Translations under genes and position numbers: made by a program
Part shown: in pieces, positions 52,748 through 63,266 of the stretch
Numbering within the stretch: position 1 is the stretch's first letter
Layout: each line of letters starts with the position of its first letter
The notes under the pieces: model-generated
What the model saw: the letters and a program-made list of their open reading frames with translations, nothing else
The model's database searches: none
What the model was told of the DNA's origin: nothing
Source: Rebecca billardiae RCC1528
Taxonomy: Eukaryota; Haptophyta
Assembly: GCA_965240325.2 (NCBI GenBank)
Contig: OZ251236.1
Coordinates: 1,116,001 to 1,180,000 of the forward strand
Direction: 5' to 3'
DNA length: 64,000 bases

Positions 52748-53402
52748 CACGGTTCGGCAAGAGAGCAAGGACCCGTGAAGGTGCTTATCATACATCAGTT
52801 GCTCGCTCCCTTCATGAGATCGGTGCGCAGTGATCGGTGAAGGAGTGAGGACTGATGATGTATGAGCTGAGGAAGCCGGACAAACACCAAGCAAGCAGTG
52901 CCGGACCGCCACGGTTCGGCAAGAGAGCAGGACCCGTGAAGGTGCTTACATCAGTTGCTCGCTCCCTTCATGAGATCGGTGCGCAGTGATCGCGGTGAAG
53001 GAGTGAGGACTGATGATGTATGAGCTGAGGAAGCCGGACAAACACCAAGCAAGCAGTGCCGGACCGCCACGGTTCACGGCAAGAGAGCAAGGACCCGTGA
53101 AGGTGCTTACACCCGTGAAGGTGCTTACATCAGTTGCTCGCTGCCTTCATGAGATCGGTGCGCAGTGATCGGTGAAGGAGTGAGGACTGATGATGTATGA
53201 GCTGAGGAAGCCGGACAAACACCAAGCAAGCAGTGCCGGACCGCCACGGTTCGGCAAGAGAGCAGGACCCGTGAAGGTGCTTACATCAGTTGCTCGCTCC
53301 CTTCATGAGATCGGTGCGCAGTGATCGGTGAAGGAGTGAGGACTGATGATGTATGAGCTGAGGAAGCCGGACAAACACCAAGCAAGCAGTGCCGGACCGC
53401 CC
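52748..53402 (+). repeat. Four ~160-bp tandem repeats
   Basis: Units start CACGGTTCGGCAAGAGAGC at 52,748, 52,910, 53,068 and 53,245 (lengths 162, 158, 177 and about 158). The third has a partial internal duplication of the CCGTGAAGGTGCTTACA segment. A fifth, diverged unit begins near 54,750 and is the one interrupted by the large palindromic element. No gene. Confidence 0.9.
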
Positions 53403-54720
53403 CGGCCGGCGGTGCGGAAGCACTGCGCAGGCGGGTCTACCGGATGCTTCGTGGCGCCCTCGCCAAGGCGCGCGCTTCTTGCGGCCGCAGATCTCCCAGT
53501 GGATGCGGCGCGTGGTCGGTGCCAAGGCGCATGCGGAATAGTGTGCGCCCCTCGTACCTGAACCTCACCCCGGCTGCTCGCCGGACCCAGCGCCATGACC
53601 GCTGCGCGCACCGCGTGCGCGTGCGGCTCGCCGAGTCTGCGGACGCTTCGTGGCAAACCGCGGGCGGTCAGAAGGATGCAGCAGCTTCGGGAGGTGCCGC
53701 ATCGGAGTGCCTGCTGCTTCGAGCTGCTGGTTCTTGCTTCTCCCACCACCTGCGAGCACTCCCACCACCTGCGCGCTTGCTTCTCCCACCACTCCTGCGC
53801 GCTTGCGTCTGCTTGCTTGGCCGTCCCGCCACCTGCGCGCTTGTTTCTTGCGTGCAGCAGTACCATACCATGCACGCAGCAGTACCATACCATGCGCACA
53901 GCAGTGCCATACCATGCGCGCAGCAGTACCGCCAGTACCATACCATCATGCGTGCAGCAGTATCATACCATGCCGCGCGGCACGGTACCATACCATGCGC
54001 GCAGCAGCAGTACATACCACCATGTGTGCAGCAGTACCATACCGCCATCATGCGCACAGCAGTACCATACCATGCGCGCAGCAGTACCATACCATCATGT
54101 GCGCAGCAGTACCTACCATGCATGCAGCAGTACCATACCATGCGCGCAGCAGTAGGCCATAACATACCATGCAGTACCATATACCATGCACACCGAGCGA
54201 GCAGTACCACACTACAGTGCGCGCAGCAGTACCATACCATGCGCGCCGCAGTACCATACCATGCGAGCAGCAGTACCATACCATCATGCGTGCAGCAGTA
54301 CCATACTACCATGCTTGCAGCAGTACCATACCATGTGCACAGCGGTGCCATACCATGCCATGTGAGTGCCATGGATACCATGCGCCCAGCAGTACCATAG
54401 TCCATACCATGTGTGCCGGCAGTACCATATGGCACTACTGCACGCATGGTAGGGATGGTACTGCTGCACGCACGGTATGGTACTGCGCTGCAAGCATGGT
54501 CGTATGGTACTGCTGCGTGCATGATGGTATGGTACTGCTGCGCGCATGGTATGGTACTGCTGCGCACATGGTATGGTACTGCTGTGCGCATGGTAGTATG
54601 GTACTGCTGCACGCATGATGGCCGTACTGCTGCGCGCATGATGGTATGGTACTCAGCTGCGAGCATGGTATGGTACTGCTGCGCGCATGCGGTATGGCAA
54701 TGGTACTGCTGTGTGCATGG
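53403..54720 (+). repeat. Long direct repeat block, left copy
   Basis: The first 450 bp and the start of the minisatellite recur in the same orientation at 62,014-62,800 with small indels. Together with the ~160-bp unit it forms a larger repeat that was split by the palindromic element. Confidence 0.85.
53855..54720. repeat. Minisatellite (CAGCAGTACCATACCATGCG)n that reverses orientation
   Basis: About 20-24 bp units run forward from 53,855 to about 54,428 and then as reverse complement (GCGCATGGTATGGTACTGCT) from about 54,435 to 54,720. The tract is therefore a large inverted repeat able to fold on itself. Unit ends vary (CATCATG, CGCCATCATG), suggesting slippage. Confidence 0.9.
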
Positions 54721-54941
54721 TACACCGTACAGTATGAAGCTGCGGAGAGAGCAAGGACCTGTGAAGGTTCCTCAGTTCAGCTTCCTCTCGGTTGCTTCCG
54801 GTTCCTCACTGTTTCAAGAGAGCAAGGACCTGTGAAGGTGCTTCAGCTTCCTCCGTTGCTCGCTCCCTTCATGAGATCGGTGCGCAGTGATCGGTGAAGG
54901 AGTGAGGACTGATGATGTACAGAAGAGTCACTACAAAAAGT

Positions 54942-56558
54942 CTCCGCCAGCGGAGCATCCGGGCAAGGGGCCCAGACCCTCCGCCGGCGGAGATTTTTGT
55001 GGCCACGAAAAATCCCCGCTGGCGGAGCATGGAATGCTCCGCTGGCGGAGCCTGGGCTTGCAGGAATGACACAACAAACGTACTAGTTATGGTATCAGAA
55101 GTCTGTCAACCACCGAACAGCAGTCACCTCCGCTGGCGGAGCTCGCTAATGAGCCATGCCTTTTGTAAACTAATGCACTCGGCACTTGAACTGAGCTCCG
55201 CTGGCGGAGCTTCGGGGGCGCCGAATGCCATTCTTGATGACCCACCTGACTTGAACTGAGCTCCGCTGGCGGAGCGTCGGTGGTCAGCGCCGTGTGTCAT
55301 ATCGGAGAAATAATGCTAAGCCTTTCAACGCATTCATACTCTGCTGTGCCACACATTCAACCTCCGCTGGCGGAGCTCACTGGCCTATTCGACTTGAACT
55401 GAGCTCCACTGGTGGAGCCTCGGCTGCGCCGAATGTCCTTAATCGATGACCCACTCTCGACTTGAGCTGAGCTCCCCTGGCGGAGCTTTGGTGGTGCCGC
55501 ATGTCATATTGGAGTAACGCGGAAGCGTCAACCGTAGTCATATCTATATTGAGACTCAACCTCCGCTGGCGGAGCTCGCGGACCTACTAGTATTCAACTT
55601 TAACTGAGCTCCGCTGGCGGAGCCTCGGCTGTGTCGAATGTCCTTATCGATGGCCGACGTCTTGACTTGAGCTGAGCTCCGCTGGCGGAGCTTTGGTGGC
55701 GCCGCATGCCATTTATGGGAATAATGTGAAGCCGTTAACCATAATCATATCCATATTGACACTCAACCTCCGCTGGCGGAGCTCACGGACCTATTCGACT
55801 TGAGCTGAGCTCCACTGGCGGAGCTTTGGTGGCGCCGCATATCATATTGGAGTAATGCGAAGCCGTCAACCGTAATCATACGTATCCATATTGATACTCA
55901 ACCTCCGCTGGCGGAGCTCACTGGCCTATTCGACTTGAACTGAGCTCCGCTGGCGGAGCCTCGGCTCCGCCGAATGTCCTTATCGATGGCCCACGTCTTG
56001 ACTTGAGCTGAGCTCCGCTGGCGGAGCTTTGGTGGCGCCGCATGTCATATTGGAGTAATGCAAAGCCATTAACTACCGTAATCATATCCATATTGACACT
56101 CAACCTCCGCTGGCGGAGCTCGCGGGCCTATTCAACTTGAACTGAGCTCCGCTGGCGGAGCCTCGGCTGCGCCGAATGTCCTTATCGATGGCCCACTTGA
56201 CTTGAGCTGAGCTCCGCTGGCGGAGCTTTGGTGGCGCCGCATGTCATATTGGAGTAATGCAAAGCCGTTAACTACCGTAATCATATCCATATTGACACTC
56301 AACCTCCGCTGGCGGAGCTCGCGGGCCTATTCAACTTGAACTGAGCTCCGCTGGCGGAGCCTCGGCTGCGCCGAATGTCCTTATCGATGGCCCACGACTT
56401 GACTTGAGCTGAGCTCCGCTGGCGGAGCTTTGGTGGCGCCGAATGTCATATTGGAGTAATGCGATGTCGTTAACCGTAATACTATCCATATTGACACTCA
56501 ACCTCCGCTGGCGGAGCTCACGGGCCTATTCAACTTGAACTGAGCTCCGCTGGCGGAG
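54942..56558 (+). repeat. Left array of 14-bp hairpin sites CTCCGC-TG-GCGGAG
   Basis: About 25 copies at spacings cycling roughly 41, 65 and 92 bp, giving a higher-order unit of about 198 bp. Most are CTCCGCTGGCGGAG; a few carry one or two changes, for example near 55,407, 55,472 and 55,812. The outermost copy (54,942) has the opposite centre, CA. Confidence 0.92.
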
Positions 56559-57194
56559 CCTCTGCTTGTGGTTTGCTGCAATTGGGGCTGGGCAGCCTGG
56601 GCTCAGCATGGGGCAGCTGTTCACAGCCCAGGCGGGGCGTCACCGCCTGTGAGCCGTCGGTGGGCAGGGCCGACGGCGTCGCAGAGCTCATGCGTGGGAG
56701 CAGCGCGTCGAGGAAGCGATCAAGGTCGAGAAGGAAGGGGCAAGCAGCAGGGGCTGCCTGTACGTTTGTACATGCCTCCACACCGGTGCACATCACCCTT
56801 GCTCACTGCAGTCGTGAACAGTGCTGCCACTCATCTCATCATCGCTCACCATGCAGTGACGGCCGAGCTGCGGCGAACTCTCACAGGCACCGAACACGCA
56901 TCGGCTGTGCCCGCTGGTGCTGGTATGCGCTGTCCTCTACTTGCTGTCGGACAGCAAGGAGACGGCACAGCCGCATCTGCGAGCGGGCGAGGTGATGCTG
57001 TCCAGTGTCCTCTGCTCAGCGAGGCTGAGAGGCTGAGCACGGATCACGGATAGTGAGCCCTGGTATCTCAACGCATCCAGGAGAGCAGTTGGTGCATGCC
57101 TGTGCTCAGACGTGCAGGACCAACCATCCGGTGCTGATTCAAGCACCCGCGCCAACAGCGGCGGCACTCAACTCCACGCTGCTGATGCGGCCGC

Positions 57195-57860
57195 ACAGCT
57201 GCAGGGATGGTACCACGGCGGGCGACGGCGGGCGCTGCAGCTGGCAGCTCGGTGGTGCCTGCCCGAGGGGCCTGGGCGCCGGGCGCACCGAGCGCGATGA
57301 CGCCTCTCGCATCGCCTAGCGCGCTGGAGCCGCTGTCATCCGATGCTGCTGTGCCCGCGCCCAGCTTGGGCTGCAGCAGCTGCGCTCGACTCCGCGCCGA
57401 GTGCGGCGGCAGCAGCGGGGATGGTGCCACCGCGGGCTGCGGCAGGCGCTGCGGCTGGCAGCTCGGTGGTGCGCGCCCGATGGGCCTGGGCGCTGGGCAC
57501 AGCGAGCGCGGTGACGCTGCTCGCCTCGCCCAGCGCGCTGGAGCCGCTGCCATCGCGCGCTGCGCTGCCCGCGCCCAGCTTGGGCTGCCGCAGCTGCACT
57601 CAACTCCTCGCCGAGTGCGGCGGCAGCAGCAGGGATGGTACCACGCGGGCGGCGGCTATCACTTTGGCTGGCAGCTCGGTGGTGCCTGCCCGAGGGGCCT
57701 GGGCGGTGGACGCACCGAGCGCGATGACGTTGCTCGCCTCGCCCAGCGCGCTGGAGCCGCTGCCATCCGGCGCTGCGGTGTCCGCGGCTCCGCGCCCCGC
57801 CGGGGCAGCTAGCTGTCACAGCTGGCAGCTGCGCTCGACTCCGCGCCAGTGGGAGGGATG
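57195..57860 (+). repeat. ~225-bp tandem repeats in the left inner arm
   Basis: Three diverged units sharing GCTGGCAGCTCGGTGGTGC and GCGCGCTGGAGCCGCTG; long frames across them are an effect of composition. Mirrored in the right arm at about 59,160-59,830. Confidence 0.75.
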
Positions 57861-57889
57861 ATGCCTCGGCGGGTGGTGGCGGTCGATGC

Positions 57890-59130
57890 AGCTGGCAGCT
57901 CGGTGGTGCGCGCCCGAGGGGCGTGACCGGCCTAGGCAGCAGCAGCTGCGCTGGACTCCGCGCCGATTGTGGCTGCAGCAGCAGGGAAGGCGCCACTGGC
58001 TGCGGCGGAGGTGGATGCAGCGATCAGCTCGGTTGTGTGCGCGCGAGGGGCCTGGGCGGCAGACGCGCCCAATGCGGTGACGCCGATGCACGCGTCCGAT
58101 ATGCTGGCCAGCAGCAGCCGTTGTGACACTTCTTCCGCCGGCTGACGGCAGCAGGCGGTACCATCGGTCACATTGGTGAATTCGAATCGGGGAGAACCCG
58201 GCAGGCCTCAGCCCCGGACACTGCTGCCTGCCAATGACCTGTGAGGGCCGCAGGCCTTCCGGGGCACGGGGGCCGCTGCGGTCAGCTCTTTGAGCTAGCC
58301 CGGCGCCGGGCGCGCGAACAAGTACGGCCCGGCGTCGGTGAGGCCGAGCAAGGCGCGCCGAAGTGCCGCGGCCCAGATCTCAGCGCACGCATCATCAGTA
58401 CTACGACATCACTGCGCCGCGGATATGCATCAGATAGCGCGACTGATGATGATGATGCGCCGCGCGCTCCCCGCTGACCGGAGCCCGACTACGAGTAGCA
58501 GGCGCGCATGATCTGAGCTGAGTACGTAAGTAGCCCGTGTCATCCAGTGGCGGTGTCACACTTATGTGACTCAGGAGTCGGAGGAGTCGTTATCGTCATA
58601 TCGTCATCATCATCATGAAGACGCGCAATAAAACGGTCATCAGGCGGACCTGCGCTACCATACGCCGTCAATGTAATGCTGAGGGCGAGGCCGGCAGCGT
58701 AGTCGTAACCTACTACTACTACGTACAGAAAAAAGTATAGCGCCATCATAAGAAGAGTAGCTGCGTGTGACTCGTCACCGCGTTCTCAAAACTCCTGCGC
58801 TGCTGATCGGGACTCGGACGTACGCCGTCTTAAGCCTATATACCGGCGTGCGGTCGCAAGTCAATTCACGCGGCCCCTGCGACTCAGCGGCTCACTCACC
58901 TGGCTCATACGCAGCAACCGAGCAGTCACGGAGATCTGAGCAGCAGCTGTTAATTACCAGCCTGCTGCTGCTGCTGCCTGCGGCCGCACGCGGCGTGGAG
59001 TCGAGCGCACAGTCCGCAGCTGCCCGAACGGTTCAGCAGCATCAAATGGCAGCGGCTCGAGCGTGATAGGGGAAGCGAGGGGCGTCAGCTCGCTCGGCGC
59101 GTCCGTCGCCCAGGCCCCTTGGGCAGGCAC
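57890..59130. other. Unique centre of the palindromic element
   Basis: About 1.2 kb without an inverted counterpart. Contains short frames with no domain; GCGCAATAAAACGG near 58,624 includes an AATAAA. Nothing resembling a transposase was seen. Confidence 0.6.
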
Positions 59131-60465
59131 CGTCGAGCTACCAGCTGCAGCGACTGCCGCCGCTCGCCGTGGTACAATCCCTGCTGCTGCCGCCGCACGG
59201 GTGCGGAGTCGAGCGCACCTCGTGCTGCTCCGGCTGGGCGCGGACACCGCAGCGCCGGATGGCAAACGGCTCCAGCGCGCTGGGCGAGGCGAGCAACGTC
59301 ATCGCGCTCGGTGCGTCCACCGCCCAGGCCCCTCGGGCAGGCACCACCGAGCTGCCAGCCAAAGTGATAGCCGCCGCCCGACGTGGCAACATCCCTGCTG
59401 CCACCGCACTCGGCGCGGAGTCGAGCGCAGCTGCGGCAGCCCACGCTCGACGCGGGCACAGCAGCGCCCGGTGGCAGCGGCTCCAGCGCGCTGGGCGAGG
59501 CGAGCAACGTCACCGCGCTCGCTGCGCCCAGCGCCCAGGCCCCTCGGGCGCGCACCACCGAGCTGCCAGCTGCAGCGCCTGCCGCAGCCCGCGGTGGCAC
59601 CATCCCCGCTGCTGCCGCCGCACTCGGCGCGGAGTCGAGCGCAGCTGCTGCAGCCCAAGCTGGGCGCGGGCACAGCAGCGTCGGATGACAGCGGCTCCAG
59701 CGCGCTGGGCGATGCGAGAGGCGTCATCGCGCTCGGTGCGCCCGGCGCCCAGGCCCATCGGGCAGGCACCACCGAGCTGCCAGCTGCAGCGCCCGCCGTC
59801 GCCCGCCGTGGTACCATCCCTGCAGCTGTGCGGCCGCATCAGCAGCGTGGAGTTGAGTGCCGCCGCTGTTGGCGCGGGTGCTTGAATCAGCACCGGATGG
59901 TTGGTCCTGCACGTCTGAGCACAGGCATGCACCAACTGCTCTCCTGGATGCGTTGAGATACCAGGGCTCACTATCCGTGATCCGTGCTCAGCCTCTCAGC
60001 CTCGCTGAGCAGAGGACACTGGACAGCATCACCTCGCCCGCTCGCAGATGCGGCTGTGCCGTCTCCTTGCTGTCCGACAGCAAGTAGAGGACAGCGCATG
60101 CCAGCACCAGCGGGCACAGCCGATGCGTGTTCGGTGCCTGTGAGAGTTCGCCGCAGCTCGGCCGTCACTGCATGGTGAGCGATGATGAGATGAGTGGCAG
60201 CACTGTTCACGACTGCAGTGAGCAAGGGTGATGTGCACCGGTGTGGAGGCATGTACAAACGTACAGGCAGCCCCTGCTGCTTGCCCCTTCCTTCTCGACC
60301 TTGATCGCTTCCTCGACGCGCTGCTCCCACGCATGAGCTCTGCGACGCCGTCGGCCCTGCCCACCGACGGCTCACAGGCGGTGACGCCCCGCCTGGGCTG
60401 TGAACAGCTGCCCCATGCTGAGCCCAGGCTGCCCAGCCCCAATTGCAGCAAACCACAAGCAGAGG

Positions 60466-61884
60466 CTCCGCCAGCGGAGCTCAGTTCAAGTTGAATACGT
60501 CCGTGAGCGCCGCCAGCGGAGGTTGAGTGTCAATATGGATAGTATTACGGTTAACGACTTCGCATTACTCCAATATGACATTCGGCGCCACCAAAGCTCC
60601 GCCAGCGGAGCTCAGCTCAAGTCAAGTCGTGGGCCAGATGTCGATAAGGACATTCGGCGCAGCCGAGGCTCCGCCAGCGGAGCTCAGTTCAAGTTGAATA
60701 GGCCCGCGAGCTCCGCCAGCGGAGGTTGAGTGTCAATATGGATATGATTACGGTAGTTAACGGCTTTGCATTACTCCAATATGACATGCGGCGCCACCAA
60801 AGCTCCGCCAGCGGAGCTCAGCTCAAGTCAAGACGTGGGCCATCGATAAGGACATTCGGCGGAGCCGAGGCTCCGCCAGCGGAGCTCAGTTCAAGTCGAA
60901 TAGGTCCGTGAGCTCCGCCAGCGGAGGTTGAGTATCAATATGGATATATGATTACGGTTGACGGCTTCGCATTACTCCAATATGATATGCGGCGCCACCA
61001 AAGCTCCGCCAGCGGAGCTCAGCTCAAGTCGAATAGGTCCGTGAGCTCCGCCAGCGGAGGTTGAGTGTCAATATGGATATGATTATGGTTAACGGCTTCA
61101 CATTATTCCCATAAATGGCATGCTGCGCCACCAAAGCTCCGCCAGCGGAGCTCAGCTCAAGTCAAGACGTCGGCCATCGATAAGGACATTCGACACAGCC
61201 GAGGCTCCGCCAGCGGAGCTCAGTTAAAGTTGAATACTAGTAGGTCCGCGAGCTCCGCCAGCGGAGGTTGAGTCTCAATATAGATATGACTACGGTTGAC
61301 GCTTCCGCGTTACTCCAATATGGCATGCGGCGCCACCAAAGCTCCGCCAGGGGAGCTCAGCTCAAGTCGAGAGTGGGTCATCGATTAAGGACATTAGGAC
61401 ATTCGGCGCAGCCGAGGCTCCACCAGTGGAGCTCAGTTCAAGTCGAATAGGCCAGTGAGCTCCGCCAGCGGAGGTTGAATGTGTGGCACAGCGCAGAGTA
61501 TGAATGCGTTGAAAGGCTTAGCATTATTTCTCCAATATGACACACGGCGCTGACCACCGACGCTCCGCCAGCGGAGCTCAGTTCAAGTCAGGTGGGTCAT
61601 CAAGAATGGCATTCGGCGCCCCCGAAGCTCCGCCAGCGGAGCTCAGTTCAAGTGCCGAGTGTATTAGTTTACAAAGGCATGGCTCATTAGCGAGCTCCAC
61701 CAGCGGAGGTGACTGCTGTTCGGTGGTTGACAGACTTCTGGTATAACTAGTTTGTTGTGTCAATCCTGCAAGCCCAGGCTCCGCCAGCGGAGCATTCCAT
61801 GCTCCGCCAGCGGGGATTTTTCGTGGCCACAAAAATCTCCGCCGGCGGAGGGTCTGGGTCTTGCCCGATGCTCCGCTGGCGGGG
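60466..61884 (-). repeat. Right array of 14-bp hairpin sites CTCCGC-CA-GCGGAG
   Basis: Inverted counterpart of the left array, with the central dinucleotide CA on the + strand, so every site has the same orientation relative to its own element end. It has one 198-bp unit fewer than the left array: the sum of mirrored coordinates shifts from 117,024 in the inner arm to 116,826 at the ends. Confidence 0.92.
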
Positions 61885-61957
61885 ATTTTTTGTAGTGACT
61901 GCCCTGTGATGTATGAGCTGAGGAAGCCGGACAAATACCAAGCAAGCAGTGCCGGAC

Positions 61958-62010
61958 CTTTTTAAATTCCCCTTTATAACGGGCTCCGGGTGATCAGACT
62001 GGCGGCCGAG
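61958..62010 (+). repeat. 53-bp insertion with 3-bp GAC target duplication (dispersed repeat copy 2)
   Basis: Interrupts the sequence GCCGGAC/CGCCCCGGCC that is continuous at 53,394-53,410. GAC is duplicated at 61,955-61,957 and 62,011-62,013. The insert matches 15,875-15,927 in reverse complement. Confidence 0.8.
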
Positions 62011-62013
62011 GAC

Positions 62014-62800
62014 CGCCCCGGCCGGCGGTGCGGAAGCACTGCGCAGGCGGGTGGCGGGTCTACGATGCTTCGCCCTCGCCAAGGCGCGCGCTTCTTGCGG
62101 CCGCAGATCTCCCAGTGGATGCGGCGCGTGGTCGGTGCCAAGGCGCATGCGGAATAGTGTGTGCCCCTCGTACCTGAACCTCACCCCGGCTGCTCGCCGG
62201 ACCCAGCGCCATGACCGCTGCGCGCACCGCGTGCGCGTGCGGCTCGTAGTCGCGGCCACGCTTCGTCTGCAAACCGCGGGCGGTCAGAAGGATGCAGCAG
62301 CTTCGGGAGGTGCCGCATCGGAGTGCCTGCTGCTTCGAGCTGCTGGTTCTTGCTTCTCCCACCACCTGCGAGCACTCCCACCACCTGCGCGCTTGCTTCT
62401 CCCACCACCTGCGCGCTTGCGTCTGCTTGCTTGGCTCCCACCACCTGCGCGCTTGTTTGTTTCTTGCGTGCAGCAGTACCATACCATGCACGCAGCAGTA
62501 CCATACCATGCGCACAGCAGTGCCATACCATGCGCGCAGCAGTACCGCCAGTACCATACCAACATGCGTGCAGCAGTACCATACTGTACCATGCACGTGG
62601 CAGTACCATACCATGCGCGCAGCAGTACTTACCATACTGCTACCATGCGCGCAGCAGTACCATACCATCATGCGTGCAGCAGTACCATACCATACGACCA
62701 TGTGAGTGCCATACCACGCGCCCAGCAGTACCATACCATGCGCGCAGCAGTACCGCCAGTACTCTGTCACTACCATCATGCGTGCAGCAGTATTGATGAT
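62014..62800 (+). repeat. Long direct repeat block, right copy, with forward-only minisatellite
   Basis: Repeats 53,403-53,960 with indels. The CAGCAGTACCATACCATGCG tract here (62,471-62,792) runs in one orientation only, without the reversed half. Confidence 0.85.
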
Positions 62801-63266
62801 AATGAAGTCGTGGTGGCCTGTGTGGCGCGCGGCGCTGACGGTCACGGAGCGGCCAGCGGGGCGAGCCCTGCATTCCGGTAGGACCGGGGTGAATGCAGCA
62901 TTGCCGGGTGCAACCCGGCAATGCCCGCCTGAATGGTATGCATATATTCGATCGTCCACTTGGCATCACTTTGCATGCATGATGAATTAACTCCACGACG
63001 CTACTTTATTACTCGCTGCTCTCAGCCAGTCGCTCTGACCGAATAATGGTCTCTGAGGCTCTGACTATTAATAACTTAGTATTTGAGCATTGATGACTAA
63101 CTACTTTAGCTGTTAGCAGTAGCACGCACAGATTATCGGACGACTCGCGAGACGGCTCCGTACTATACTACTCAGCGCATAATATATATATTTAAGAGCT
63201 CATCTATATATATATGCGCTACACAAATAATGACGACGTCATCGGTAATGACAAGGCCATCAAGAC
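62801..63266. other. Spacer before the sulfotransferase gene
   Basis: Contains a perfect 12-bp-stem hairpin at 62,897-62,923 and TATATATA tracts near 63,183 and 63,206. No gene seen. Confidence 0.5.
62897..62923. other. Perfect short hairpin
   Basis: GCATTGCCGGGT and ACCCGGCAATGC around a 3-nt GCA loop. Confidence 0.75.

Larger units (their letters stand above)
54920..61906. mobile_element. 6,987-bp palindromic DNA transposon, non-autonomous, with 7-bp target duplication
   Basis: Terminal repeats are CAGAAGAGTCACTACAAAAA at the left and, inverted, CAGGGCAGTCACTACAAAAA at the right. The target TGATGTA is duplicated at 54,913-54,919 and 61,907-61,913. The flanks join to the intact ~160-bp tandem unit (...GACTGATGATGTA/TGAGCTGAGG...), so the empty site is known. 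The arms (54,920 to about 57,890 and about 59,130 to 61,906) are inverted copies around roughly 1.2 kb of unique centre. Outer arms hold the 14-bp hairpin arrays, inner arms ~225-bp Ala/Gly-codon-rich tandem repeats. No transposase frame was seen. The inner CACTACAAAAA and subterminal arrays recall CACTA elements, but the 7-bp duplication and outer CAG do not. Confidence 0.85.

Noticed and set aside
56568-60456. Frames of 140-240 codons in the inner arms of the palindromic element
   Set aside because: They derive from ~225-bp tandem repeats and occur on both strands and in both arms.
54942-61884. Regularly spaced short palindromic repeats resembling a CRISPR array
   Set aside because: Spacing cycles through three lengths, the spacers are themselves repeated in ~198-bp units, there are no cas genes, and the context is a eukaryotic transposon.
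54929-61897. Classification as a plain CACTA element from CACTACAAAAA...GTAGTG
   Set aside because: The 3-bp flanks would be AGT and ACT, which do not match; comparison with the empty tandem unit shows nine further bases at each end belong to the element and the target duplication is 7 bp.
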